A DNA stretch of 64,000 bases from Companilactobacillus heilongjiangensis (GCF_000831645.3 NZ_CP012559.1:2480001-2544000), one strand, 5' to 3'. Shown: positions 52,963 through 62,560, counted from the first letter of the stretch. Made by a program: numbers and translations. The notes: generated by a model not told the origin, from the letters alone.

Positions 52963-55900
52963 ATGAGTAAGAAAGATTCAGAATACTATATTGGATTGGA
53001 CATTGGTACAAATTCCGTTGGTTGGGCCGTTACCAATGGTAAATATGACTTATTAAACATTAAAAAAAAGAATTTATGGGGAGTTCGACTCTTTGAAGCT
53101 GCGGAATCGGCTGCTGGTCGTCGTATCAATCGCTCTACAAGACGACGCTATCGCCGTAGACGTAATCGAATCAACTGGTTGAACGAAATTTTTGCTGACG
53201 AACTATCAAAAGTTGACCCATCATTTTTAACCAGATTAAACTCTTCTTGGATCTCAAAGAAAGATTCTTCACGAACACGTGATAAATATAATTTATTTAT
53301 GGATGCCGACTATACTGACAAAAATTATCATCATAAGTACCCTACTATCTATCATTTAAGACGTGATTTGATGTTTGATGATAAACAATTTGACATCAGA
53401 CTAGTTTATTTGGCCTTACACAACATAATAAAATACCGTGGCAATTTTACCTATGATCATCGTAAATTCAACGTTTCAGAAATGAGTAGCAATCTTACAA
53501 AAGCACTAGAAAATTTCAATCAAGAACTTATGGAATTTGAAGATGCCTTTCCTGATAATACTGACTATTCAGCAATTTCTGAAGTATTATTAAAATCGAA
53601 TAATGTTTCAACGAAAATTGACGAAATCATTTCAAATTTAGAATTAGACAAGGATACAAAGAAATATCTAAAAGAAGTATTGAAACTAATTTTAGGTAAT
53701 TCCGCAAATCTAAATACAATTTTCCATACTTCCTTAGATAAAGATGATGAGAAACTTTCATTATCCGCTAAAGATATTGAATTGAAGCTTAACAATCTCG
53801 ATAGCCTTTTGTCTGATGAACAAATTCATTTTATTTCTTCTGCAAATGAACTCTATAGTTCCATTACTTTAAATGACATTCTGGATGGCAAGACATACTT
53901 AAGTTTAGCCAAAATCAAACAGTATGATACACATTGTTCAGACCTTCAAGAACTAAAAGAAATGTGGTATAAAACCACAAACCCAGATTTAATCAAGAAA
54001 TCACGAAAGGCCTACAAAGAATATGTTCACGGATCATATAATACTGAGGACTTTTACAAAGCTATTTCGCCATTTTTAAAAATTGCTATTCCTGAAGACC
54101 TTGCCAAAGATGCTTTGAAAAAGATAGATGCTAATACGTATCTTCCAAAACAACGTACTAGTAATAATGGTGTAATTCCTTTTCAATTAAATCTCATTGA
54201 ATTAGAAAAAATCATCGATAATCAAAGTAAATATTATCCATTTTTAAAAGAGAATCGTGAAAAAATCATTTCAATTCTAAGTTTCAGAATTCCATATTAT
54301 GTAGGACCTATCCAAGCTCCTACTGACAAGAACTTCTCTTGGATGGTAAAGAAAATACAAGCAAAAGCTAGACCTTGGAATTTTGATGAAGTTATTGACC
54401 GAGAAAAGTCTTCAAATAACTTTATTAAACGTATGACAACAACTGATACTTATTTAGTCGGAGAACCCGTACTACCTAAAAATAGTTTAATCTATCAAAA
54501 ATTTGAAGTTCTTAATGAACTTAACAACATTAGGATTAGTAAAAACTTATCCCAAGATCCTTTAGGTTCAAAATTATCTGTAGAAGTAAAACAACAAATT
54601 TTTGAAGAACTCTTCAAAAGATATAAAACTGTTAAGAGTGACCAATTAAAAAAATGGTTGATAAGGAACAGTTACTTTACTGACCCTACAATTATCGGAC
54701 TATCTAAACCTTCAGAATTTAATTCAAGCTTATCCACCTTTATTGATATGAAAGCAATCTTTGGTATGGACTTTGTCAACAATCCAAGGAATTCTTCACA
54801 GTTAGAAGAATTAGCTGAATGGCTAACAGTTTTTGAAGACAAACAAATACTATCTGAAAAAATCCGACATTCTAATTATCCTTACAGTGACCAGCAAATA
54901 AGAAAGATATCAAATATGCGTTATCGAGGTTGGGGGAGAATTTCTAAAAAATTACTCTGTGATATAAAGGTAGAATCTACCATCTATAAGTCCCACCAAT
55001 TACACCCTTACTCTATTCTTGATTTAATGTGGTCAACTAATAATAACTTTTATAGTATTCTTCACAAGGATAAATACAATTTTGAATCTATCCTGGAAGA
55101 TTACAATCTAGGCACTGACGACAAAACCGACATCAATGAATTGGTTGACAATATTCATACCTCCCCTGCTTTAAAACGAGGGATTATTCAATCAATTAAC
55201 ATTGTTAAGGAGTTAGTAAAATTCATGGGGCATGCTCCACAACATATCTTCTTAGAATTCACGCGTGAGGATAAAACTTCTACACTATCTGAATCCAGAA
55301 AGAAACGTTTAAAAAAACTCTATAACAACCTGTCTGAGGATACAAAGAAATTCAAACTCGATTTGCGTGATTACTTGGTACCAGACAAAAGTATTCAAAA
55401 AGAATTAGAAAGTCATGACAAGGATCTTTCTAAAGAAAGATTAATGCTATATTTCTTACAAAATGGAAAATCGTTATATTCTGACGAAGCACTGGACATT
55501 AATCGACTATCTGAATATCAAGTAGATCATATTTTGCCACGCACATACATTAAAGATGATTCTCTAGAAAATAAAGCCTTGGTATTGGCCAAGGAGAATC
55601 AAAGAAAAGCCGATGATTTATTACTCCAACCTTCAATCATTAACAAAAATATGGAACGATGGATCTACATGAAGGACCACGGAATGATTAGCCCTAAGAA
55701 ATTCAAAAATTTAACTAGAACCACAATTACTGAGGATGATAAAGTACATTTTATTAATCGCCAATTAGTACAGACATCTCAAATAATTAAAAACGTTGCC
55801 AACATACTCGACAATATGTATAAAGAACAAGGAACAACTTGCGTCGAAACTAAGGCTAATCTATCGAGTGCATTTAGAACTGCATTTAGTGAGCAAGACG

Positions 55901-57033
55901 ATAAGTATCACTTCAAACATCCCGAATTTATCAAGAATCGTGATGTTAACGACTTTCACCATGCTCAAGATGCTTATTTAGCTTGTCTCTTAGGACTATA
56001 TCGTATTCAAAGATTTCCAAGTGATGAAATGCTATTAATAAAAAAAGAATATCGAAAATTCTTTGCTCAGGCTCAAAATAGCGTGAAGAATCATGGCAAA
56101 ATTCCAGACAGTCAAAAAAATGGCTTTATTTTGGCTCCATTAGTTAATGGGGAAACATTAATAAACAATAAAACCATGGAAACTATTTGGAATATGGATT
56201 ATAAAAGAAAAGTAATTAAAATCTTCAATTATAAGCAATACAACATCACCAAAAGAACAGAAATTAAAACTGGAGAGTTTTATAAACAAACACTATATTC
56301 ACCCCATGATGAGAATGTTAAAAATCCAATTCCTCAAAAAAAGAATCTGGACCCTAAAATCTATGGCGGATACAGTGGCGTACAATCATCTTACTTAGCA
56401 ATAATTAAAGTAGATCAAAAAAAGCCAACAATGGTATCTGTTCCTATAAGATTTTCTAAAATGATTGATGATGGTAAACTATCACTGCAATCATGGCTTG
56501 AAAATAATATTAAACATAAAAAAACGATAGAAGTCTTAAAAACTAAGATTCCTATCGGTCAATTAACTTATAACCCAAAGAACGGTTATCTATCGGTACA
56601 ATCTGAAAAAGAAATAGCAAACGCACAACAATTATTTCTTCCATTCGAACATGTTGCTTTGCTAACATTACTACATGCTCCAACCTCAGAATATGATCAA
56701 ATACTATCATTTTACGATACAGATATCCTTTTAGAAATATTCGATGAAATCACAAATAAAATTAAAACTTTTTTCCCTTTTTACATTGATGAACAAGAAT
56801 ATTTAGTTTCTATAAGGGAAAACTTCCAGTCAGCAACTGTAATAGAAAAGGTTAATGTACTTCAACAATTATTAATAATGCTTCATGCCAATTCAAGCCG
56901 TATCTCAATTAAACTTGGAGAAGTGTCAAAAAAAGATCTTGGTAGAAAAAAGAAAAGAATCCCATTGGAAAATACAGACTTAGTCTATCAATCAGTAACG
57001 GGATTATACCAAACTAAATTCCACATTGATTAA
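52963..57033 (+). CDS. cas9: CRISPR-associated endonuclease Cas9 (type II-A)
   Basis: A 1356-residue RNA-guided DNA nuclease. RuvC-I Asp13 is in IGLDIGTNSVGWAV; the arginine-rich bridge helix follows at ~65-85; RuvC-II Glu765 is in IFLEFTRED; the HNH core is YQVDHILPRT with catalytic His856; RuvC-III is HHAQDAYL with His1000 and Asp1003. All catalytic residues are present and the length is that of type II-A Cas9 of lactobacilli. AAAGGAGTCAGAT precedes ATG. It cuts DNA matching spacers using the crRNA and the tracrRNA encoded at 57042-57133. The PAM cannot be read from here. Confidence 0.97.
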   Translation: MSKKDSEYYIGLDIGTNSVGWAVTNGKYDLLNIKKKNLWGVRLFEAAESAAGRRINRSTRRRYRRRRNRINWLNEIFADELSKVDPSFLTRLNSSWISKKDSSRTRDKYNLFMDADYTDKNYHHKYPTIYHLRRDLMFDDKQFDIRLVYLALHNIIKYRGNFTYDHRKFNVSEMSSNLTKALENFNQELMEFEDAFPDNTDYSAISEVLLKSNNVSTKIDEIISNLELDKDTKKYLKEVLKLILGNSANLNTIFHTSLDKDDEKLSLSAKDIELKLNNLDSLLSDEQIHFISSANELYSSITLNDILDGKTYLSLAKIKQYDTHCSDLQELKEMWYKTTNPDLIKKSRKAYKEYVHGSYNTEDFYKAISPFLKIAIPEDLAKDALKKIDANTYLPKQRTSNNGVIPFQLNLIELEKIIDNQSKYYPFLKENREKIISILSFRIPYYVGPIQAPTDKNFSWMVKKIQAKARPWNFDEVIDREKSSNNFIKRMTTTDTYLVGEPVLPKNSLIYQKFEVLNELNNIRISKNLSQDPLGSKLSVEVKQQIFEELFKRYKTVKSDQLKKWLIRNSYFTDPTIIGLSKPSEFNSSLSTFIDMKAIFGMDFVNNPRNSSQLEELAEWLTVFEDKQILSEKIRHSNYPYSDQQIRKISNMRYRGWGRISKKLLCDIKVESTIYKSHQLHPYSILDLMWSTNNNFYSILHKDKYNFESILEDYNLGTDDKTDINELVDNIHTSPALKRGIIQSINIVKELVKFMGHAPQHIFLEFTREDKTSTLSESRKKRLKKLYNNLSEDTKKFKLDLRDYLVPDKSIQKELESHDKDLSKERLMLYFLQNGKSLYSDEALDINRLSEYQVDHILPRTYIKDDSLENKALVLAKENQRKADDLLLQPSIINKNMERWIYMKDHGMISPKKFKNLTRTTITEDDKVHFINRQLVQTSQIIKNVANILDNMYKEQGTTCVETKANLSSAFRTAFSEQDDKYHFKHPEFIKNRDVNDFHHAQDAYLACLLGLYRIQRFPSDEMLLIKKEYRKFFAQAQNSVKNHGKIPDSQKNGFILAPLVNGETLINNKTMETIWNMDYKRKVIKIFNYKQYNITKRTEIKTGEFYKQTLYSPHDENVKNPIPQKKNLDPKIYGGYSGVQSSYLAIIKVDQKKPTMVSVPIRFSKMIDDGKLSLQSWLENNIKHKKTIEVLKTKIPIGQLTYNPKNGYLSVQSEKEIANAQQLFLPFEHVALLTLLHAPTSEYDQILSFYDTDILLEIFDEITNKIKTFFPFYIDEQEYLVSIRENFQSATVIEKVNVLQQLLIMLHANSSRISIKLGEVSKKDLGRKKKRIPLENTDLVYQSVTGLYQTKFHID

Positions 57034-57041
57034 AAAAGGGC

Positions 57042-57133
57042 AAAAAAAATACTCCCACGCGGGAGTGGCCCTAAGGCTATTTAACATTTATGTTTATTTT
57101 AATTCAGTAAGTCATCTCAATTACTTATGAACC
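57042..57133 (-). ncRNA. tracrRNA, antisense between cas9 and cas1
   Basis: The complement of 57106-57133 matches the 3' 28 bases of the CRISPR repeat at 26 positions (AGTAAGTCATCTCAATTACT on the plus strand), so its transcript pairs with crRNA. TAAAAT further on can pair with the GTTTTA repeat start (G-U included). AACATAAATGTT may form the nexus hairpin. ACTCCCGCGTGGGAGT followed by eight Ts is the terminator. Length about 92 nt. Promoter at 57140-57168. Confidence 0.9.
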
Positions 57134-57139
57134 ACCTAC

Positions 57140-57168
57140 ATATTATCGTAATTCGACATTAATTTCAA
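57140..57168 (-). promoter_or_regulatory. tracrRNA promoter
   Basis: Reverse strand TTGAAA (57168-57163), 17 bp, TAATAT (57145-57140). Transcription would start near 57133, at the first anti-repeat base. It overlaps the region upstream of the cas1 ribosome-binding site. Confidence 0.75.
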
Positions 57169-57185
57169 TAATTAGGAGATTGATT

Positions 57186-58061
57186 ATGGGTTGGAGGACT
57201 ATTTATATAACGCAAAAAGCCAAGCTTTCGTATAAGGCTAATCATTTATTGATCCAAACGGATATGGATTTGAAACAAATACCATTTCACCAAATAAATT
57301 GTATCGTTATTGCCACCACGCAATCGGTAATTACCGGCTATTTAGTTTCAGAATTGATTGAAAATAATATCAAAGTTGTCTTCTGTTCCCCCGATCACAA
57401 TCCTTGTGCTGAATTAAATGGCTATTACAATAATATTCAACGTAATCAAAATATCGAAGATCAAATTTCTTGGAGCATTCCTGCCAAGCAAGAACTATGG
57501 ACAGACATTGTTAAAAATAAAATTGAGAATCAAATCGCACTCATGGAAAAAGATAATCTAGATACTTCTGACATCGTTACGGAATACTCGTCTATTCAAG
57601 CAAATGATTCAACCAATCGTGAAGCTGTGATTGCTAGAAAATACTTTCCCGCCCTATTCAACGAAGATTTTACTAGAGGGTCTGATTCCAAAGTAAACGC
57701 CATGTTAAATTACGGCTACACGATCCTTTTATCAGCAACCAATCAAGAAGTTGCTGCACAAGGATATTTAACACAATTAGGCATTCATCATCATAGTTTA
57801 AGAAACTGTTTCAATCTATCTAGTGATTTAATGGAACCATTTAGGCAATTTGTTGATTCTAAAGTTTTAGAACGAATAGACTATGATTTTGATGAATACG
57901 TCAAGCTTGAATTGGTTGATGTATTGAATCACGAAATAACATACAATGATAAGACTTTTATTTTAAAAAATGCTCTATCTCAATATATTCATGACTGTTT
58001 CTCATTTTTAAATTCTCAGCGAGACACAATCGGTAAGGTAGGGTTTAAAAATGAGGTGTAG
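57186..58061 (+). CDS. cas1: CRISPR adaptation endonuclease Cas1 (type II)
   Basis: A 291-residue integrase subunit for new spacers. It starts GWRTIYITQKAKLSYK; the metal-binding Glu, His and Asp should lie around NREAVIARKYFPALF (~145-155), LGIHHHSLRNCFNLSSDLMEPFRQFVDSKV (~205-232). I use the ATG at 57186 with AGGAGATTG ahead; the frame opens 2 codons earlier. Forms a complex with Cas2 and Csn2. Stop overlaps the cas2 ribosome-binding site. Confidence 0.95.
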   Translation: MGWRTIYITQKAKLSYKANHLLIQTDMDLKQIPFHQINCIVIATTQSVITGYLVSELIENNIKVVFCSPDHNPCAELNGYYNNIQRNQNIEDQISWSIPAKQELWTDIVKNKIENQIALMEKDNLDTSDIVTEYSSIQANDSTNREAVIARKYFPALFNEDFTRGSDSKVNAMLNYGYTILLSATNQEVAAQGYLTQLGIHHHSLRNCFNLSSDLMEPFRQFVDSKVLERIDYDFDEYVKLELVDVLNHEITYNDKTFILKNALSQYIHDCFSFLNSQRDTIGKVGFKNEV

Positions 58062-58065
58062 AGCA

Positions 58066-58371
58066 TTGAGATTAATGATTATGTTTGATTTACCTACTCT
58101 GACTGCAATGGATAGAAGAAACTATCGACAATTTCGAAAAAAGTTACTTCAAGATGGATTTACTATGATGCAGGAGTCTATTTATACCTGTATTTTGATT
58201 GATCGACAAGCCGCTAACTTATTGAATAACAAAATATCCTTATACGCCCCCAAAAAAGGACTAGTACAGTCACTCATTGTTACCGAAAAGCAGTTTGCCT
58301 CAATGAACTTCTTGACTGGAGAAAAAGATAACTCAGAAGAGAATACCTTCGAGAGGTTGACGGTAATATGA
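58066..58371 (+). CDS. cas2: CRISPR-associated protein Cas2 (type II)
   Basis: A 101-residue ferredoxin-like protein starting MRLMIMFDLPTLTAMDRRNY if the TTG at 58066 is used; GAGGTG lies 7 nt upstream, overlapping the cas1 stop. An ATG at 58051 would add five residues but lacks a site. FDLPT with the acidic residue, and FQ-like FRKKLLQDGFTMMQESIY are family landmarks. Structural partner of Cas1 in spacer insertion. Its TGA overlaps the csn2 ATG. Confidence 0.94.
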   Translation: MRLMIMFDLPTLTAMDRRNYRQFRKKLLQDGFTMMQESIYTCILIDRQAANLLNNKISLYAPKKGLVQSLIVTEKQFASMNFLTGEKDNSEENTFERLTVI

Positions 58372-59072
58372 CAAATTCAATTACTATTTTCCCTTACCAA
58401 CCTTTTGAAATAGGATCTGGTTTGACATTATTTAATTTTCAAAATAAAAGTGAATTCTCTCAGCTAATTTTTAGACTTCATAACCTCAAAAAGCACACAA
58501 CATTGACAGACGATACAAATCGAATTTTACACTTTTATACTGATCCGAAAAATCCGTTTGATGAAAATATTAAGGATGTGGAATTGCTCGGTGATCTCAA
58601 TAGTTTTGACATCAATTCAGCTACACAATTAAAAATCATTTTAAAGAAGGTGGTAGCCAATTCAACTATTATTAAAGACGAAATTGAAGGAGCAAATTCT
58701 GAATTAAACAATTTAGTTTTTGAAGCAATCACTCAGTATACGGTCCCCTTAAGTATGGATTTCTATGCTAATTTTGAAAAGATTTTAAAAGCTAAAGGAG
58801 TTTTTGTGGATACTAGCAAATGGCAGAATTACTGTGATAAGATTATGGACGTAATCAGTTTTTATTCAGAATTTTCCAGCAAAAAATTGTTAGTTTTCTA
58901 CGGTTTGGAACGTCTGCTTAGCTTGGATCAGTTAAACGAGATTGATGAATATCTAAAATCTGTTGATTTAACAATTATTTCTTTAGAGTCATATCCAATG
59001 TTATTGAAGGAGAAAGGCCTTAATATCAAGGTTTACTCCATTGATAATGATCACGTTAGATTTGATTATTAG
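58368..59072 (+). CDS. csn2: CRISPR-associated protein Csn2 (type II-A)
   Basis: A 234-residue protein that in this family forms a tetrameric ring around free DNA ends during spacer acquisition; its presence makes the locus type II-A. The C-terminal part (KKLLVFYGLERLLSLDQLNEI, LTIISLESYPML) is typical. ATG overlaps the cas2 stop by 4 bp. It ends only 20 bp before the first repeat, so its 3' end must double as the array leader. Confidence 0.9.
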   Translation: MTNSITIFPYQPFEIGSGLTLFNFQNKSEFSQLIFRLHNLKKHTTLTDDTNRILHFYTDPKNPFDENIKDVELLGDLNSFDINSATQLKIILKKVVANSTIIKDEIEGANSELNNLVFEAITQYTVPLSMDFYANFEKILKAKGVFVDTSKWQNYCDKIMDVISFYSEFSSKKLLVFYGLERLLSLDQLNEIDEYLKSVDLTIISLESYPMLLKEKGLNIKVYSIDNDHVRFDY

Positions 59073-59092
59073 AGGATGATTAGAAAACAACG
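59041..59092 (+). promoter_or_regulatory. Candidate array promoter and leader, inside csn2 3' end
   Basis: TTGATA (59041-59046), 17 bp, GATTAT (59064-59069) could start pre-crRNA about 15 bp before the first repeat. The leader-adjacent bases are AAAACAACG. Both lie in or directly behind csn2. Confidence 0.45.
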
Positions 59093-60580
59093 GTTTTAGA
59101 AGTATGTCATCTCAATTACTTAAGAACCTAAAACACATGACAACATGCTGCACGATCAGTTTTAGAAGTATGTCATCTCAATTACTTAAGAACCCATGAA
59201 ATCTTGAATCAATAGCTATAGTTTGTTTTAGAAGTATGTCATCTCAATTACTTAAGAACCGATCCTAACAACAATGGAAAAGATCTCTATGTTTTAGAAG
59301 TATGTCATCTCAATTACTTAAGAACCCACCAGTATCGTAAGCCAACTGATACAGGCGTTTTAGAAGTATGTCATCTCAATTACTTAAGAACCGAGAGAGG
59401 ATCTCAGTCAAAGCAGCGAAATGTTTTAGAAGTATGTCATCTCAATTACTTAAGAACCTATTTTATGGTGATAAGAAATTACGAATGTGTTTTAGAAGTA
59501 TGTCATCTCAATTACTTAAGAACCTTGATGAAGAAGCGCGTGTTAGTACTGATAGTTTTAGAAGTATGTCATCTCAATTACTTAAGAACCATATTGACAA
59601 GTAATCGTTAATGTCTACTTGTTTTAGAAGTATGTCATCTCAATTACTTAAGAACCCCCGTATTTAGTTCACGTGGTCATAGTAAAGTTTTAGAAGTATG
59701 TCATCTCAATTACTTAAGAACCAGATGAACTTTTGTCCAAGCGAAAACCTCAGTTTTAGAAGTATGTCATCTCAATTACTTAAGAACCAATTGTTCTGTA
59801 TGAATACTTATTTTTGAGGTTTTAGAAGTATGTCATCTCAATTACTTAAGAACCCATGTATTTGACTTCGTTAACGATAGCGTTGTTTTAGAAGTATGTC
59901 ATCTCAATTACTTAAGAACCTGAATACACGTCCATCAGGTCGTTCATCATGTTTTAGAAGTATGTCATCTCAATTACTTAAGAACCTGTTATACGTGTCA
60001 CAGGCGCAAGACTGAGGTTTTAGAAGTATGTCATCTCAATTACTTAAGAACCTTTACTATGCCTGATGACAAAGCTGATGTTGTTTTAGAAGTATGTCAT
60101 CTCAATTACTTAAGAACCAAATCTTACACAGCCTTTGTTAAATGCCATGTTTTAGAAGTATGTCATCTCAATTACTTAAGAACCGTTCAATCTATTAATA
60201 ACTCTTCAACTTCTGTTTTAGAAGTATGTCATCTCAATTACTTAAGAACCTGATATTGATACAGCTAAACGTTCAATGAGGTTTTAGAAGTATGTCATCT
60301 CAATTACTTAAGAACCGTTGCCTTTAGTCCGAAATGCTGATTTAAAGTTTTAGAAGTATGTCATCTCAATTACTTAAGAACCGAATACTATCATCCGGTT
60401 CACTGACCTCTTGTTTTAGAAGTATGTCATCTCAATTACTTAAGAACCGAACAGGCAGCCATTGAGTTAATCGCTGCTGTTTTAGAAGTATGTCATCTCA
60501 TTTACTTATGAAACAAAATGTATTGACCCCCCACTTCTAACAGGGTTTTAGAAGTATGTCATCTCAATTATTTATGATCC
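59093..60580 (+). CRISPR. Type II-A CRISPR array, 23 repeats and 22 spacers
   Basis: 36-bp repeats (starting GTTTTAGAAGTATGTCATCT) alternate with 30-bp spacers at an exact 66-bp period. Repeats 1-21 are identical; repeat 22 (60479) and repeat 23 (60545) have three or more changes, marking the old, distal end. The first repeat beside csn2 is the new end. All spacers differ; targets cannot be named without a search. The direction fits crRNA with spacer 5' of GUUUUAG. Confidence 0.98.
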
Positions 60581-60583
60581 AAA

Positions 60584-60643
60584 AAAATAAGCTGTCACAG
60601 AACACCCCCATTGAGGTTTTGTTCATGTGACAGCTTATTTTTA
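60584..60643. terminator. Bidirectional terminator after the array
   Basis: AAATAAGCTGTCACA pairs with TGTGACAGCTTATTT around a 26-nt loop, with A and T tracts on the outside, between the array and the converging flavodoxin gene. Confidence 0.85.
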
Positions 60644-61081
60644 TTTCAAACTCTTCAAAACTCTATCGCCCAAATCTCTAACTCGCTTGAAATCATCTTC
60701 ATCAGGGTCCTGATCAATCTTCACAGAATCGCTAACTTGTTCCCCGTTGCTAGAGTTAAGTTGCATCGTGAAATAATCAACGGCACGGCCAAAGTGAATA
60801 TGTTTCTTTGAACTAGAACCTAACACCGCAAACTTAGTTCTTTCCAAATCAACGTCAGCTAAATCTTCATAAAAATCTTGAGCCTCGTCAGGGACTTCAC
60901 CATCGTGATATGTATAACTTTCTACGATCACAGCGTCATAATCCGTCAATCCAAAGGCATCTGTATCGATAATTTCTTCTAAATCGACATCAGCGCCTTT
61001 TTCTTTTAAATAGTCGGCCAAATAATTAGCAATCTTTTCATTACGACCAGTCATGCTTGTATATGTTAAAAGTACCTTCAT
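60641..61081 (-). CDS. Flavodoxin
   Basis: A 146-residue FMN electron carrier. The FMN phosphate loop is TYTSMTGRNEKIA near residue 6-18; ESYTYHDGEVP and VLGSSSKKHIHFGRAVDYF form the isoalloxazine loops. Acidic, cytoplasmic. It follows the NmrA-like gene after 4 bp, suggesting a two-gene redox operon. Confidence 0.9.
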   Translation of the reverse strand: MKVLLTYTSMTGRNEKIANYLADYLKEKGADVDLEEIIDTDAFGLTDYDAVIVESYTYHDGEVPDEAQDFYEDLADVDLERTKFAVLGSSSKKHIHFGRAVDYFTMQLNSSNGEQVSDSVKIDQDPDEDDFKRVRDLGDRVLKSLK

Positions 61082-61085
61082 TTAA

Positions 61086-61706
61086 TTACCACCTTACACT
61101 AATACGTTCTTTAGAATGCTTGTCTGCCAAAATTTCATCAACCATCGCCAATGCAAAGTCAGCGTAACTTATTTCACTTTTTCCTTCATCATTAAAAGTT
61201 AATTCTTCACCAGCTAAAACATACTTGCCAGTGCGTTCTGCTTTAGCTTGGAAATCGGCTGCTGGACTGATAAATGTCCAATCAATCTTGCTATCACGCA
61301 AAATATCCAATGACTTGGCCATTTCTTCACTCAAAGGTTTAATAGCATCGGGAAAATCAGCTTGTTGGTAAAGTTTAGTTGTATGAGCCTTATCAACATA
61401 AAGTGATCCTGCGCCACCAACAACCAATAATCTAGTTTTAGCATTTCCAATAATTTCAATCAAATGTTCCATTGCGGGAACGTACTCTTTAACAGATGGT
61501 CCAAAGAATCCTAAAGCGTCAACCAACACATCAAAATCTTTAATATCCTCAGCTTTCAAACTGTAAACATCTCTTACTAAATATTTATCAGTTGGTGATT
61601 TCTTCGCATCACGTACGATTGAAGTCACATCCAAATTTCTACTTAAAGCCTCTTTGACAATCAAAGAACCTTCTTTACCATTTGCCCCAATTACTGCTAT
61701 TTTCAT
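61086..61706 (-). CDS. NAD(P)-binding oxidoreductase (NmrA/YwnB-like)
   Basis: A 206-residue atypical short-chain-dehydrogenase-like protein. The nucleotide motif is AVIGANGKEGSLIVKEAL at 4-21; VLVDALGFFGPSVKEYV and LLVVGGAGSLYVD follow; the catalytic Tyr-x-x-x-Lys is not evident, as usual in this group. It could be a redox sensor or flavin/quinone-type reductase. Operon with flavodoxin. Confidence 0.86.
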   Translation of the reverse strand: MKIAVIGANGKEGSLIVKEALSRNLDVTSIVRDAKKSPTDKYLVRDVYSLKAEDIKDFDVLVDALGFFGPSVKEYVPAMEHLIEIIGNAKTRLLVVGGAGSLYVDKAHTTKLYQQADFPDAIKPLSEEMAKSLDILRDSKIDWTFISPAADFQAKAERTGKYVLAGEELTFNDEGKSEISYADFALAMVDEILADKHSKERISVRW

Positions 61707-61818
61707 AAATCCACTACCTCCAAATTATATCGACATACTCACTTTACATAATCATAAGCAAAATAACCAAAGATAAGCTCCTAATATAGTAAACTTATCG
61801 TGCTGGGAGGCGCTAATT

Positions 61819-62469
61819 ATGGCATATCAAATTTATTTAGTACGACACGGTAAAACTTGGTACAACGAATATGAAAAGATGCAAGGTTGGTCCGACACTC
61901 CGCTAACAGACGAGGGCGTTGCCGTGGCACAAAAAGCTGCTGAATCTTTACGAACTGTTGATTTTGCAGCTGCCGTGACCTCAGATATGAAACGTGCAGT
62001 CGATACAACACGTATCATTACAAGAAGAAATATAAATAACTTAGTTCCCCAAGAACTTTCCGAATTCAGAGAGCAATTCTATGGCTATTTTGAAGGCCGC
62101 AGTATTGATGAATCCTGGTTTGCCATCGGAAAACCACATCAAGCCAGAACATTTACCGACATTGTTAAAAAATATGGCTTTGACGCCACCATGGATTTTG
62201 TAAAAGAAGCTGATCCACTTCACGATGCCGAAAGTGCCCAAGAATATTGGAGCCGAATCGACCGTGGATTTAAGAAAATTGATCAGATTGCTCACGACGG
62301 AGATAAAATTCTCTTAGTAACACACAGCATCACTATTTTGGGCCTAGCAGTCCGTTATAAGACACCCGAATTAGAGATAAATGATATTCCAGCAAATGCC
62401 AGTTTGACACTCATGGAGCGTGATAATGGCGTTAACAAGTTAACTAAATATAATCAGTCACTAATTTAG
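61819..62469 (+). CDS. Histidine phosphatase family protein (copy 1)
   Basis: A 216-residue phosphoglycerate-mutase-like phosphatase. The phosphoacceptor His is in YLVRHGKTWYN (residue 10), the second Arg in SDMKRAVDTTRII, Glu in LSEFREQFYGYFEGR and the second His in LLVTHSITILG. GGGAGGCGC precedes ATG. A very similar gene lies 136 bp downstream, so a duplication. Substrate unknown. Confidence 0.9.
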   Translation: MAYQIYLVRHGKTWYNEYEKMQGWSDTPLTDEGVAVAQKAAESLRTVDFAAAVTSDMKRAVDTTRIITRRNINNLVPQELSEFREQFYGYFEGRSIDESWFAIGKPHQARTFTDIVKKYGFDATMDFVKEADPLHDAESAQEYWSRIDRGFKKIDQIAHDGDKILLVTHSITILGLAVRYKTPELEINDIPANASLTLMERDNGVNKLTKYNQSLI

Positions 62470-62479
62470 TCCCACCTAC

Positions 62480-62560
62480 AGGGTCGAGAGGTGAAAGATA
62501 GCCTGCTGTTGGACCAGTGTTCCCATAGCAGACGAAAATCACTTGTAACCGGAGGCGGCA
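62480..62560. repeat. Family A remnant, copy A10 (internally deleted)
   Basis: Only the tips remain: GCCTGCTGTTGGACC on the left, CATAGCAGACGAAAATCAC and CCGGAGGCGGCA on the right. The three inner helices and part of the left arm are lost. It lies between the two histidine phosphatase genes. Confidence 0.65.

Noticed and set aside
59368-60253. Repetitive ORFs (FRSMSSQLLKN and VLEVCHLNYLRT repeats)
   Set aside because: These are translations of CRISPR repeats, with the 66-bp period divisible by three keeping the frame open.
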